64,000 nucleotides of DNA from the NCBI GenBank assembly GCA_016213785.1, contig JACQZQ010000092.1, positions 62,001-126,000 on the forward strand. Reading direction: 5' to 3'. Below the pieces are notes generated by a model, which had not been told where the DNA came from, made no database searches, and saw only the letters and a list, made by a program, of their open reading frames with translations. Origin of the DNA: Acidobacteriota bacterium. GTDB lineage: Bacteria; Acidobacteriota; Blastocatellia; Chloracidobacteriales; JADJPF01. The number at the start of each line of letters is the position of its first letter. Within the stretch, counting starts at the first letter, position 1. The position numbers and the translations under genes are program-made. Shown here one piece after another: positions 38,027-46,165 of this stretch.

Positions 38027-39415
38027 TTATTTACCAATACAGAAAGTAGCAAAGATTTGGCCTAAGATGTCTTCAATAGTAGTTTCTCCAGTAATCTCTC
38101 CAAGCTTTTTTAAGGCTAAATGTAAATGACATAATGCTACTTCTTCAGAATAGCCTTCTTTAAGCCTAGAAACTCCTTCATCTAATTCTTGGATAGTGTC
38201 AGAAATTAAAGAAAAATGTCTAGCATCTAAAATTAAAGTATCTTCTTGACTAGAAAAATCTTTTTGAAAGAAATTACTAATAAGGTTTTTTTGGAGTTCA
38301 TCAATACCTTGGCAAGTTTTAGCCGACACAATAAAAATATTCTTTTCTGTTATTTTTTCTGGATTTTGTTTAATTAAATCCTGAGATTTTACTTTTTGCT
38401 CTAAATCAGCTTTATTGATTATAAGTGCAAAGGGAGCAGGGTTATCAATACACTTTATTAAGAGATTTATATCTTCGCTATCAAGTTCTTCTGAACCATC
38501 AATTAGTTGTAGCACAAGATCTGCATCAACCATTGCATTATAACTACGCTCGATTCCCATTTTTTCTACAATATCAGAAGTTTGTCTAATCCCTGCTGTA
38601 TCAATTAAATGAACTGGAATTCCACCAATACTTGCTTGTTCCATTAGACTATCACGAGTAGTTCCTGGAATTTCTGTTACAATAGCGCGGTCTTTTTGAA
38701 GGAGTGTATTAAAGAAACTAGATTTACCTACATTAGGCCGTCCAACAATAGCTAATTTAACTCCGCTACGAACCACACGGCCAAATTGATAGCTATCTGC
38801 TAAACGTTTAAGTCTTTTTACTAGTTCAGCTAGGTGTTTTGCTAAAGTTTCTATTGAATCAGTGTTTAAGTTTTCTTCCACAAACTCTACAGCAGATTCT
38901 AGATGTACAATAATTTCTAGGAGTGCAGTTTTTATAGGTTGAAGATAGCGAGAAAGTTCGCCTTTAAGCTGACGAGAAGCCAAACGAGTTTGATATTCTG
39001 TTTGGGCATCAATTAAATCTCTTACTGCCTCAGCTTGAGTTAAATCAATACGGCCTGAAATAAAAGCCCTCATAGTAAATTCGCCAGGTGTTGCACTTCT
39101 AGCACCTAACTGAAAACAAAGCTCAAGTATTTTACTAAGAATAAAAGGACTACCATGACAACTTATTTCTACTACATCTTGACCAGTGTAGGATTTAGGT
39201 TTTTGAAAATAGATTGCAATCCCTTGGTCTAAAAAATTTCCTTTTGGGTCATAAATATCAACAAGTTGGGCTTTTTGTGTAGCTTGAGTGTTTACTTTAG
39301 GCGCAAGTTTGACAAGTATTTTAATTGAGTCAGGGCCGCTTAATCTTATTACACCTATTCCACCACGACCTAAAGGAGTAGAAATTGCTGCAATTGTGTC
39401 ATCAAAAAGAAGCAT
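38027..39415 (-). CDS. mnmE: tRNA modification GTPase MnmE
   Basis: GTPase partner of MnmG. N-terminal folate-binding domain (DDTIAAISTPLGRGGIGVIRLSG and YTGQDVVEISCHGSPFIL), then a G domain with GRPNVGKSSFFNTLL, DTAGIR and NKAD, and the C-terminal catalytic Cys in FCIGK. The open frame reaches a TTG at 39424, but the ATG at 39415 fits the family start (MLLFDDTIAAI). No strong ribosome-binding site precedes it. Confidence 0.96.
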   Translation of the reverse strand: MLLFDDTIAAISTPLGRGGIGVIRLSGPDSIKILVKLAPKVNTQATQKAQLVDIYDPKGNFLDQGIAIYFQKPKSYTGQDVVEISCHGSPFILSKILELCFQLGARSATPGEFTMRAFISGRIDLTQAEAVRDLIDAQTEYQTRLASRQLKGELSRYLQPIKTALLEIIVHLESAVEFVEENLNTDSIETLAKHLAELVKRLKRLADSYQFGRVVRSGVKLAIVGRPNVGKSSFFNTLLQKDRAIVTEIPGTTRDSLMEQASIGGIPVHLIDTAGIRQTSDIVEKMGIERSYNAMVDADLVLQLIDGSEELDSEDINLLIKCIDNPAPFALIINKADLEQKVKSQDLIKQNPEKITEKNIFIVSAKTCQGIDELQKNLISNFFQKDFSSQEDTLILDARHFSLISDTIQELDEGVSRLKEGYSEEVALCHLHLALKKLGEITGETTIEDILGQIFATFCIGK

Positions 39416-39637
39416 AAAAAACAATTAAGATTTAAATAATTTACAAATTCTTTAGCCATAAATGGCTGCTATTCTTAAGAGGTGTTATCTTAAAGAAAAA
39501 GACTAAAAAAATAATAGTAGCAATGCTTTTAAGCTAGGAAAAAGTATTTGCGCAGAAAACAAGCAAATAGCTTGTTGCTTAAGTAAATCCTTTTCCATTT
39601 TAGCGAATATTTAAGTCAAACCCCTTAGCTCAAACAA

Positions 39638-40587
39638 CTAGTTAGTAGGATTGTTTGCTTCTTCCCAAAGTTTTGGAAAATACTCTTCAACCCTTCTTAA
39701 TACTCCATGTTTTGTTCCTATAGGGAGTGGTTCAAGGTGGAAAATTTCTGATGACCAATAAGCTTCTTTAGCTAAAGGGTAATATTTTAATTGTCCTCCA
39801 GAACCATAGTACCATTCGATTACTGTTTCGTCAGAAGCATCTTTAGCTACCAAACATTTTCTGTGTTCTGGAGAGGCATTAGCGTTTCCTTGTAATTTTA
39901 TAGGAATAGACCAATTAAGAGTTTTGGCAGAAGGAAAACTTAAAGCAAATTGGTATAGTTTATAAGTTGCTGTAGAGTTATATAGTAATATCAGATATGA
40001 ACTTTTGCTTACATCTATTAAACCGTTATTGCTTATATCAACAGACTTATGCCTGTTCTCAACCGTTTCAATAAGTGTTTCTCCCATTGTAAGAGCTTGT
40101 TTTGGTTCTTTAAAGTTAGCTTCATTTATCCCTTTAGCTCTTAATCTATCCCAAAATAAAATCCTCCTGCGGCATTAGAAACTTCAATATTTACTCTTCC
40201 ATTAGGTTTTAAAGCCTTATTTAATTCTGCTCTAGACTTACACGACAGCCCAAAGTAGTGTTTGTCGTTTAATTGTAATACTACATCAAATATAAATTTA
40301 CTTTCAAAAGTAACACCATTAAAGGCAAGGGCAACTGCTCGTTCAAAATCTCGCCACCCTGGTAAAGTATTTATGATACTTTCTTTAAGCGAGTATTTTG
40401 TTTGTTCTTTTATGGAAAATAAAGACTCTTGTTGGTTGGTATGTCTTTTTTGAGAAATAGCAGTAAATAACCTAGAGTGTTCATCTGTAGATAGCATGCC
40501 AATACCATCTTGGTAAACACTAAGAATTAAACGTAATTTTTCAAGCTCTTTATGTGTTATTGGAGTCTCTCCAAGAATCAGACTCAT
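39638..40587 (-). pseudogene. Type II restriction endonuclease-like gene, broken by a one-base frameshift
   Basis: Two consecutive frames look like one protein of about 316 residues. The 5' part (40587-40141, 148 residues) has GWRDFERAVALAFNG and FDVVLQLNDKHYFGLSCKSR, with Asp101 and Lys117 in a PD-(D/E)xK-like layout where Ser115 takes the usual acidic place. It ends abruptly after EVSNAAGGFYFGID. In the other frame FWDRLRAKGIN continues without a stop into the 3' part (from the ATG at 40087 to 39638). Adding one base in the AAAA run at 40153-40156 joins them. The 5' frame overlaps the HTH gene by 4 nt. This may be decay, strain-level phase variation, ribosomal slippage on the T run, or a sequencing error. 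The family is inferred from neighbours and motif; recognition sequence is unknown. Confidence 0.6.
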
Positions 40588-40838
40588 AAATAGTTTTCCT
40601 CTATTTCAATTTCGTCTTTAAGCAAATAATCCGTTGACATATTGAAGGTTCTAGAAATTTTAAGAACCAGGTCAATGGATGGTTTTTTTTTCCCAGACTC
40701 AAGCTCACTTAAATAGCTATGAGATGTTAAACCTAGCTTAATAGCCATTTGTTGTAACGTTAATTTTTTAGCTAAGCGGAGTTTGTAGAGCTTGTCGCCG
40801 AATAGTTGTGTAATATTATTTGAATCATTACTTGACAT
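40584..40838 (-). CDS. Small Xre-type helix-turn-helix regulator (C-protein-like)
   Basis: 84 residues, almost all a Cro/C1-type helix-turn-helix: LRLAKKLTLQQMAIKLGLTSHSYLSELESGKKKPSIDLVLKIS spans residues about 18-60. Its stop overlaps the endonuclease start as ATGA, which fits translational coupling seen in controller-endonuclease pairs. It is divergent from the adenine methyltransferase gene. A perfect 10-bp inverted repeat at 40856-40880 lies just upstream and is its probable operator. Such proteins delay endonuclease expression after entry into a new host. Confidence 0.85.
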   Translation of the reverse strand: MSSNDSNNITQLFGDKLYKLRLAKKLTLQQMAIKLGLTSHSYLSELESGKKKPSIDLVLKISRTFNMSTDYLLKDEIEIEENYL

Positions 40839-40855
40839 TGTTGGTTTTTATAGAT

Positions 40856-40880
40856 ATATTGTCTCTGTTAGAGACAATAT
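40856..40880. promoter_or_regulatory. Operator-like inverted repeat between regulator and methyltransferase genes
   Basis: ATATTGTCTC (40856-40865) and GAGACAATAT (40871-40880) are perfect inverted repeats around TGTTA. The element lies 18 bp upstream of the HTH gene and 38 bp upstream of the methyltransferase gene, so one bound dimer could control both. Binding by the HTH protein is inferred. Confidence 0.7.
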
Positions 40881-40917
40881 GTTTGTAAGTTTGTAATATT
40901 TGTTTAAGGAGTAAAGT

Positions 40918-41835
40918 GTGCCATCACCAAAAAAAACTTTCCAACAAAACATGCTAAATAGCCCTTTTAAATGGGTTGGCGGTAAATCACGATTAAGAAA
41001 ATATATTATACCTCTAATAACGCCACACTCTTGTTTTGTTGATCTTTTTGCAGGAGCAGGTTGGATACTTTTTGGTAAACCCCCTAGTAAAATAGAAATC
41101 CTTAATGACAAAGACGAAGATTTAATAACATTTTTTCGTGTTGTAAAAGAAAAACCTAATGAGCTTATAGCTTCATTTAATTGGGAGTTAGTTTCCCGTG
41201 CTGAGTTTGAGCGTTTTGCGTCTTTAAATGTTTCTGAACTCACTGATATACAACGTGCACACAGATTTTATTATTTGATTATGGCTGGTTGGGGAGGTGA
41301 ATTAGCATACCCTCGCTTCCAAACAAGCATTAATGATGGGGGGCATGGCAATCGTTTATTTGGTGCTATAAAAAATTTGCATTCTCGCCTAGAACCAATT
41401 CACAAAAGATTAAGTACTGTAATAATCGAAAATTTAACATGGCAGGAATGCTTTAAGCAATATGATAGCTCCAGTAGTTTTTTCTATATTGACCCACCTT
41501 ATCCAGGAAATAAATGTAATTACGTTCATAATATGAAAAGTTGGTCAGAACATTATGAATTATATGATGCCTTAAAATCTTCAAAATCACGTTGGATAAT
41601 ATCTTCATATGATATACCAGAAATGTACCAAATATTTAGTGAATCTAAATATCACATTATTCCAGTATCGTCTTATTCTGGTATGAATACAGATAAAAAT
41701 GCTGTGAGTAGAGTACAAAATAAAGAAATTTTGCTATTAAATTTTGTCCCAACAAATTTATCTTATGAAATAAACATCGCCTCTGAAGGATTTGCCTTAG
41801 AAGAAAAGTTAAATCAAGACTTGCTCCCTTTTTAA
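40918..41835 (+). CDS. Dam-family (D12 class) N6-adenine DNA methyltransferase
   Basis: 305 residues. SAM-binding motif I in alpha-class order: FKWVGGKSRLRKYI near residues 17-30, then DLFAGAGWILF (Asp42), and catalytic motif IV DPPYPG (Asp192). These are typical of Dam, DpnM and related enzymes that methylate adenine. It starts at GTG 40918, with AAGGAG 6 nt upstream; an internal ATG at 40948 is possible. It is divergent from the regulator/endonuclease pair, forming a type II restriction-modification locus. The target sequence cannot be read by eye; GATC is one possibility, of interest because of the GATC arrays in this window. Confidence 0.9.
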   Translation: MPSPKKTFQQNMLNSPFKWVGGKSRLRKYIIPLITPHSCFVDLFAGAGWILFGKPPSKIEILNDKDEDLITFFRVVKEKPNELIASFNWELVSRAEFERFASLNVSELTDIQRAHRFYYLIMAGWGGELAYPRFQTSINDGGHGNRLFGAIKNLHSRLEPIHKRLSTVIIENLTWQECFKQYDSSSSFFYIDPPYPGNKCNYVHNMKSWSEHYELYDALKSSKSRWIISSYDIPEMYQIFSESKYHIIPVSSYSGMNTDKNAVSRVQNKEILLLNFVPTNLSYEINIASEGFALEEKLNQDLLPF

Positions 41836-41873
41836 TGGCTTTAAATACAATAGCTATCCTTCTAAACCAATCG

Positions 41874-44800
41874 CTAATGCTTTTCTATTTCTGTTACTAA
41901 ATCATAAACAGGTTGTTTATCTTCTAGAAAGGTTTTTAGGTTTGCACCAGAAGGAAGTTGGGATTTCATTTTTTCAATAACTGCAATCGCTTCATTAATA
42001 ATAGTCTTAGCTTCTTGATAGTGTTTTTGCTTAGCTAATATATTCCCCTGACCTAGTAAAGCACGCCATTGGTAATCTAAGTAGGAAAGCTTATTACAAA
42101 GCTTTGTAGCCTTTTTATAATTTTCCAGTGCAGAAGTTTCTTCTCCTAAGCCTTCTCTAGCTTTTCCAAGTGCCCAATAAACTTCTGCTTCAGAAATTCC
42201 GCGATGTTGAGCTTGAAAAAGGACTAGAGATTTTTCTAGCATCTCTGCGGCTTCAAAAAACTGTTCACGAGCAATTGCTACTAACCCTAAGTTTTGAGTT
42301 GAAATAGCTTCTACATCTGAGCGTTCGATTTGGCTAGCAATACTTAAAGCTTTTCTATAGTGTTGTTCAGCTTGAACTAGGTTGTTTTTTAGTCTATTTG
42401 CTTCGCCTAAATCAATATACATCAAAGCTTGTTGGTGTTGATGACCTATGGCACGGGCAAGCTCTAAACCACTTTCAAAAAAGTAAAGTGCTCGGTCTTG
42501 ATCTCCTAACATACTAAAAATTATTCCTACGCGTTCCCAAGCAAACATTTCACTTACACGATCCCCAGAGGCTCTAAGTAAGTTTAAGCCTTTTTCTCCA
42601 AGCTCCATTGCTAGAGTACCATTACCTCTAAAACAATGGATTAAGCCTAAATAAGAAAGTGCCCAACCCGCAGGGCGACTATCTGTAGAAGCTTCGGCTA
42701 TTGCTACTGCTTTTTCTAAAGGCTCTTGAGCTGCGTCCATTTGTCCACTCATCCAAAGAGTATAACCTAACTGTTGAAGTAGGCGGCGATGTAGCTCATT
42801 ATCGCTTATATTACCTTCAGTAATTGATTCTAGACCAAGTTTAGCTAGTTCTACTGCTCGTTTCATAGCTCCACGAGCTTGATGATAGCGACTTGCAAAG
42901 AATTCTCCCCAAGAACGGAGGGAAATATCATTTTCTTTACTAGCTAGTTCAAATATTTTAGTTAACTCTTTTTCTGCCTCATCAAAGCGATTTAGGATAA
43001 TTAAGGCTTCAGAAAGGCCAACATGCATTTTACCTATTAGTGTTGTATCTACTGTTATATCAGTAAGTTGTAGTTGTTCCATTGCTTCATTACCATAATG
43101 AAAATAAGTTATGGCTTCACTAAAAGCTTCTCGTTTACGGGCAATTTCTCCAGCTTTTACTGATGGGGAGAAGGCTTTTTGCCATTCCGCTCCCCAATAG
43201 TAGTGATAGGCAATTTGGCCTACTACACGATCCTTTTTACTTCCATAAAGATTTTCTATAGTTCTAGCGACTCTAGAATGAACTTTTCTTTGATTAGCTT
43301 TTGCCATAGAGTTATAAAGAGCACGGCGCAACATACTATGGTGAAAACGAAAAAAGTCACCAACAGCGCTTTTTTGCTTTTTAAGAATCCAGCCTACTAC
43401 ACCTTCTCGCAAAATATTATCAAGTTCATCTTCATCTATATCTAGGATTTCTACTAGGACATCAAATTGAAACTCATCACCAATTACAGCCGCATGCTTA
43501 AAGACTTCCAGAGCTTTTTTATCAAAACGACGTAATTTAGCATTAACTAAATTATTGACTGAAGGAGGTGTATCAAGTTGTCCAAACCAATTGGCTTGCC
43601 ATTTATCTCCAATTTTTTCTATTTTGCCTGATACCATTAAATGTTCTAGTAATTCTACTAGAAAAAGTGGATAACCTTGAGTTTCACTCCAAAGATAATC
43701 AATTGCAGTATCAGAAATTTCTATTTCACCAAAAATAACGGCTAAAAGTGTTTCTGCTTCAGAACGAGGTAGTCCAGCTAAAGAGATTTCTTTGTAATTA
43801 CTATGTCCTATTTGTTTTGTTAACCAAGTGCGTAGAGCTTTACCTGTTGTTTGTGTTTCTTCAACTAAAGCTGTTGCAATAACTTGTAAGCGTACTCCTG
43901 CAAGATTACGAATAATATATGCAAGCATTTCTAGACTTAGACTATCGGCAAAATGTAGATCATCAAAAAGAAAAACCAAAGGAGAAGACCTAGAAATACG
44001 TTTATAGATTTCTGTTACTGCTTCAAAAACCCGCCATTTATCGGTTTGCCCACCTGATAAAGCCTCAGCAGAAAAAGCTTCTTCAGGTAAAACTACTCCA
44101 GTTCGCCCTTGGATAATTTCTGTTAATTGTGTTGTAACTGTTGTATCTACAAACTTTTGAGTATCTGAAATATTTATTTTTTGTGTAATTGGGGGAAGTT
44201 TATGACCAAGTAGACAGGCTCTTAACATATCTAAAAATACTTGATATGGAGCTAGTTGGCTACCACCATAATCATAAAATCTAGCTGGTAAGACTACTGC
44301 TCCTTCACTCTCAGCCCATCTTTGATACTCAAGTAGGATTTGTGAACGACCTGCACCAGGGTCAGAAGTAATAATTACTGGCAAGTTACGCCCTAAGGCT
44401 ACTTGTTGAAAGTTTTCTTTTAATAAATCTAGCTCTTTTTCTCTACCTAGACAGTAATCTAAATTAAGTGTTCCAACTTCACCTTGCCAGCGAAGCGCAG
44501 CCGTAGCGCCTGTTTTGGTAGTATCAGGCGTTTCAAATGTTTGAGGAGTAAGTTCTCCGCTAGCTTTATGAACAAAAATAGGTTTAGCTCTAGCAGCAGC
44601 ATCCATAAGCTCTTGGGCTAGCTCATTAGCGGATTGATGTCGATCAGCAGGGTTTTTTGATAATGACTTAAATAAAATTAGTTCTAATCTAGAGGGAATA
44701 TCTGGCCTTAAGCTTTTTAAGGATTTAGGCTGTTCCTTAGCCATTGCTACTAAAAGCTGTGGGGTGGAATTGGCTTGAAATGGTAAATTTCCTGTTAAAA

Positions 44801-45539
44801 GCTCATAAAAGATTACAGCTAAACTATATATATCAGAACGATGATCTAGATTTTCTCCTTTAACTTGTTCTAAGGACATATAGCCTAGAGTGCCAACTAC
44901 AACACCTTTAGCTGAAGGGTCTATGTTTTCTGATTTAGAAATTGCTTTTGCAATACCAAAATCAACTACTTTAATAAATTCTCCGCCCCATTTAAGTTGT
45001 TGCAAAATTACATTAGAGGGTTTTAAGTCACGGTGAATTAACCCGCTAGAGTGAGCAGCAGTTACAGCAGCACAAATAGGTTGGAATATCTCTAAGGCTC
45101 TTTCAAGACTTAGGGTTCCATGTTTTCTTAGTTCTTCAGAAAGATTGGGGCCTTCCAAATACTCCATTACTAAATATGGGAGTTTATTTTCTGTGACACC
45201 AAAATCATAAATTTGTACTACATTGGGATGGCTTGCAGAAGCGGCAAGGCGGGCTTCCATTTCAAATTGTGAGAGCGAGTCAGGGTCGGATGCAATGCTT
45301 TGGTTCATTAGCTTTAATGCTGCTAAATCTCCAATATTAAGACGTTCTACTAGGTGAACTACTGCCATTCCACCAGCGCCTAGTTTACGAATAACTTTAT
45401 ATCTAGCAGCAATAATTTCTTCTGGTTGGCTAATTATTATTGAACTAGCCTTTATTTGTTCTAGAGGGGTAAAGTCATTAGCACAACGTTGGCGCGTTGG
45501 ATCGTCATATTTAGTTTGGCAAACTGGACAAACCAGCAT
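41874..45539 (-). CDS. Ser/Thr protein kinase - STAND-like ATPase - TPR signalling protein
   Basis: 1221 residues. Residues 1-30 form a small zinc ribbon (VCPVCQTKYDD, RCANDF). A Hanks-type kinase follows: KLGAGGMAVVHL near 50, ALKLMN lysine, HRDLKPSNVIL near 170, DFGIAKAI, and GTLGYMSLEQ. Next is an AAA/AAA_16-like ATPase. Its P-loop is degenerate (SDPGAGRSQ near 393, Arg in place of the Lys), while a Walker B FLFDDLHFAD is kept near 525. The C-terminal 450 residues are tetratricopeptide repeats (about ten, of the 'AEVYWALGKAREGLGEETSALENYKKA' type spread over separate copies). It probably relays signals by protein interaction. It sits alone between the restriction-modification locus and jag. 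Confidence 0.9.
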   Translation of the reverse strand: MLVCPVCQTKYDDPTRQRCANDFTPLEQIKASSIIISQPEEIIAARYKVIRKLGAGGMAVVHLVERLNIGDLAALKLMNQSIASDPDSLSQFEMEARLAASASHPNVVQIYDFGVTENKLPYLVMEYLEGPNLSEELRKHGTLSLERALEIFQPICAAVTAAHSSGLIHRDLKPSNVILQQLKWGGEFIKVVDFGIAKAISKSENIDPSAKGVVVGTLGYMSLEQVKGENLDHRSDIYSLAVIFYELLTGNLPFQANSTPQLLVAMAKEQPKSLKSLRPDIPSRLELILFKSLSKNPADRHQSANELAQELMDAAARAKPIFVHKASGELTPQTFETPDTTKTGATAALRWQGEVGTLNLDYCLGREKELDLLKENFQQVALGRNLPVIITSDPGAGRSQILLEYQRWAESEGAVVLPARFYDYGGSQLAPYQVFLDMLRACLLGHKLPPITQKINISDTQKFVDTTVTTQLTEIIQGRTGVVLPEEAFSAEALSGGQTDKWRVFEAVTEIYKRISRSSPLVFLFDDLHFADSLSLEMLAYIIRNLAGVRLQVIATALVEETQTTGKALRTWLTKQIGHSNYKEISLAGLPRSEAETLLAVIFGEIEISDTAIDYLWSETQGYPLFLVELLEHLMVSGKIEKIGDKWQANWFGQLDTPPSVNNLVNAKLRRFDKKALEVFKHAAVIGDEFQFDVLVEILDIDEDELDNILREGVVGWILKKQKSAVGDFFRFHHSMLRRALYNSMAKANQRKVHSRVARTIENLYGSKKDRVVGQIAYHYYWGAEWQKAFSPSVKAGEIARKREAFSEAITYFHYGNEAMEQLQLTDITVDTTLIGKMHVGLSEALIILNRFDEAEKELTKIFELASKENDISLRSWGEFFASRYHQARGAMKRAVELAKLGLESITEGNISDNELHRRLLQQLGYTLWMSGQMDAAQEPLEKAVAIAEASTDSRPAGWALSYLGLIHCFRGNGTLAMELGEKGLNLLRASGDRVSEMFAWERVGIIFSMLGDQDRALYFFESGLELARAIGHQHQQALMYIDLGEANRLKNNLVQAEQHYRKALSIASQIERSDVEAISTQNLGLVAIAREQFFEAAEMLEKSLVLFQAQHRGISEAEVYWALGKAREGLGEETSALENYKKATKLCNKLSYLDYQWRALLGQGNILAKQKHYQEAKTIINEAIAVIEKMKSQLPSGANLKTFLEDKQPVYDLVTEIEKH

Positions 45540-45687
45540 GGAAATCCTTAGAGTTTAAGTCTTGATTCTTTATAAGCTAGGAACTTTTTCCTAAGCTGTT
45601 TTTAACTATCTGGGGGCTTTGGTTTTTAATAAGCACCTAGAAAGGCTTTTGGTGTTAGCTTGGCGCTATTGGGGTTTTAATTAAATT

Positions 45688-46143
45688 TTAAGCTAAACAA
45701 ATCATAACTTTACGATCATCGCCTTCGCCATGGCTTTCTGTACGAACATCAGTAAGTTCTGATAGAGCTAGATGCACTATTCTACGTTCATTAGGAGACA
45801 TTGGCTCAAAGGTAAAAGGTTTTTTAGTTAGACGAACTCTTTCGGCTGCGTGTTTTGCCATTAGAGTTAGTTCTTTTTCTCTCATATTACGAAAGTCTGA
45901 AGAATCAAAAACTATTCTAGTATCTTCAGATAAAAATCTACCATAGTTTTTATTAGCTAAATATTCTAGAGCATTAAGTAGCTCACCATTATGTCCTAAA
46001 AGATAAGAAACATCTTCACCTGAAAGATTTACATTAATAGAATTTTCTTCAGTTGTAACATTTAACGATAAATTTAATTGGGAAAGTACTAAAACTCGAT
46101 TAACAAATTCGGTAAGACTTTTTGCTACTTTTTCTTCTGACAT
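45688..46143 (-). CDS. jag: Jag/SpoIIIJ-associated RNA-binding protein (KH-R3H)
   Basis: 151 residues. A type II KH domain (VNLSGEDVSYLLGHNGELLNALEYLANK, residues about 33-60) is followed by R3H (MSPNERRIVHLALSELTDVRTESHGEG, residues about 112-140). The N-terminal Jag_N domain of Firmicutes is absent. It lies 22 bp after yidC, the normal position, and is probably a small RNA binding protein. Confidence 0.93.
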   Translation of the reverse strand: MSEEKVAKSLTEFVNRVLVLSQLNLSLNVTTEENSINVNLSGEDVSYLLGHNGELLNALEYLANKNYGRFLSEDTRIVFDSSDFRNMREKELTLMAKHAAERVRLTKKPFTFEPMSPNERRIVHLALSELTDVRTESHGEGDDRKVMICLA

Positions 46144-46165
46144 TTAAGGCTTCTCCTAAAAGTTT

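Noticed and set aside
40848-41243. Minus-strand frame of 131 residues over the methyltransferase start
   Set aside because: Shadow of the adenine methyltransferase gene; it also covers the operator palindrome.
39638-41835. Restriction-modification locus considered as a mobile element or prophage
   Set aside because: No integrase, transposase, direct repeats or attachment sites were seen at its edges, although its position inside a conserved gene cluster suggests insertion.
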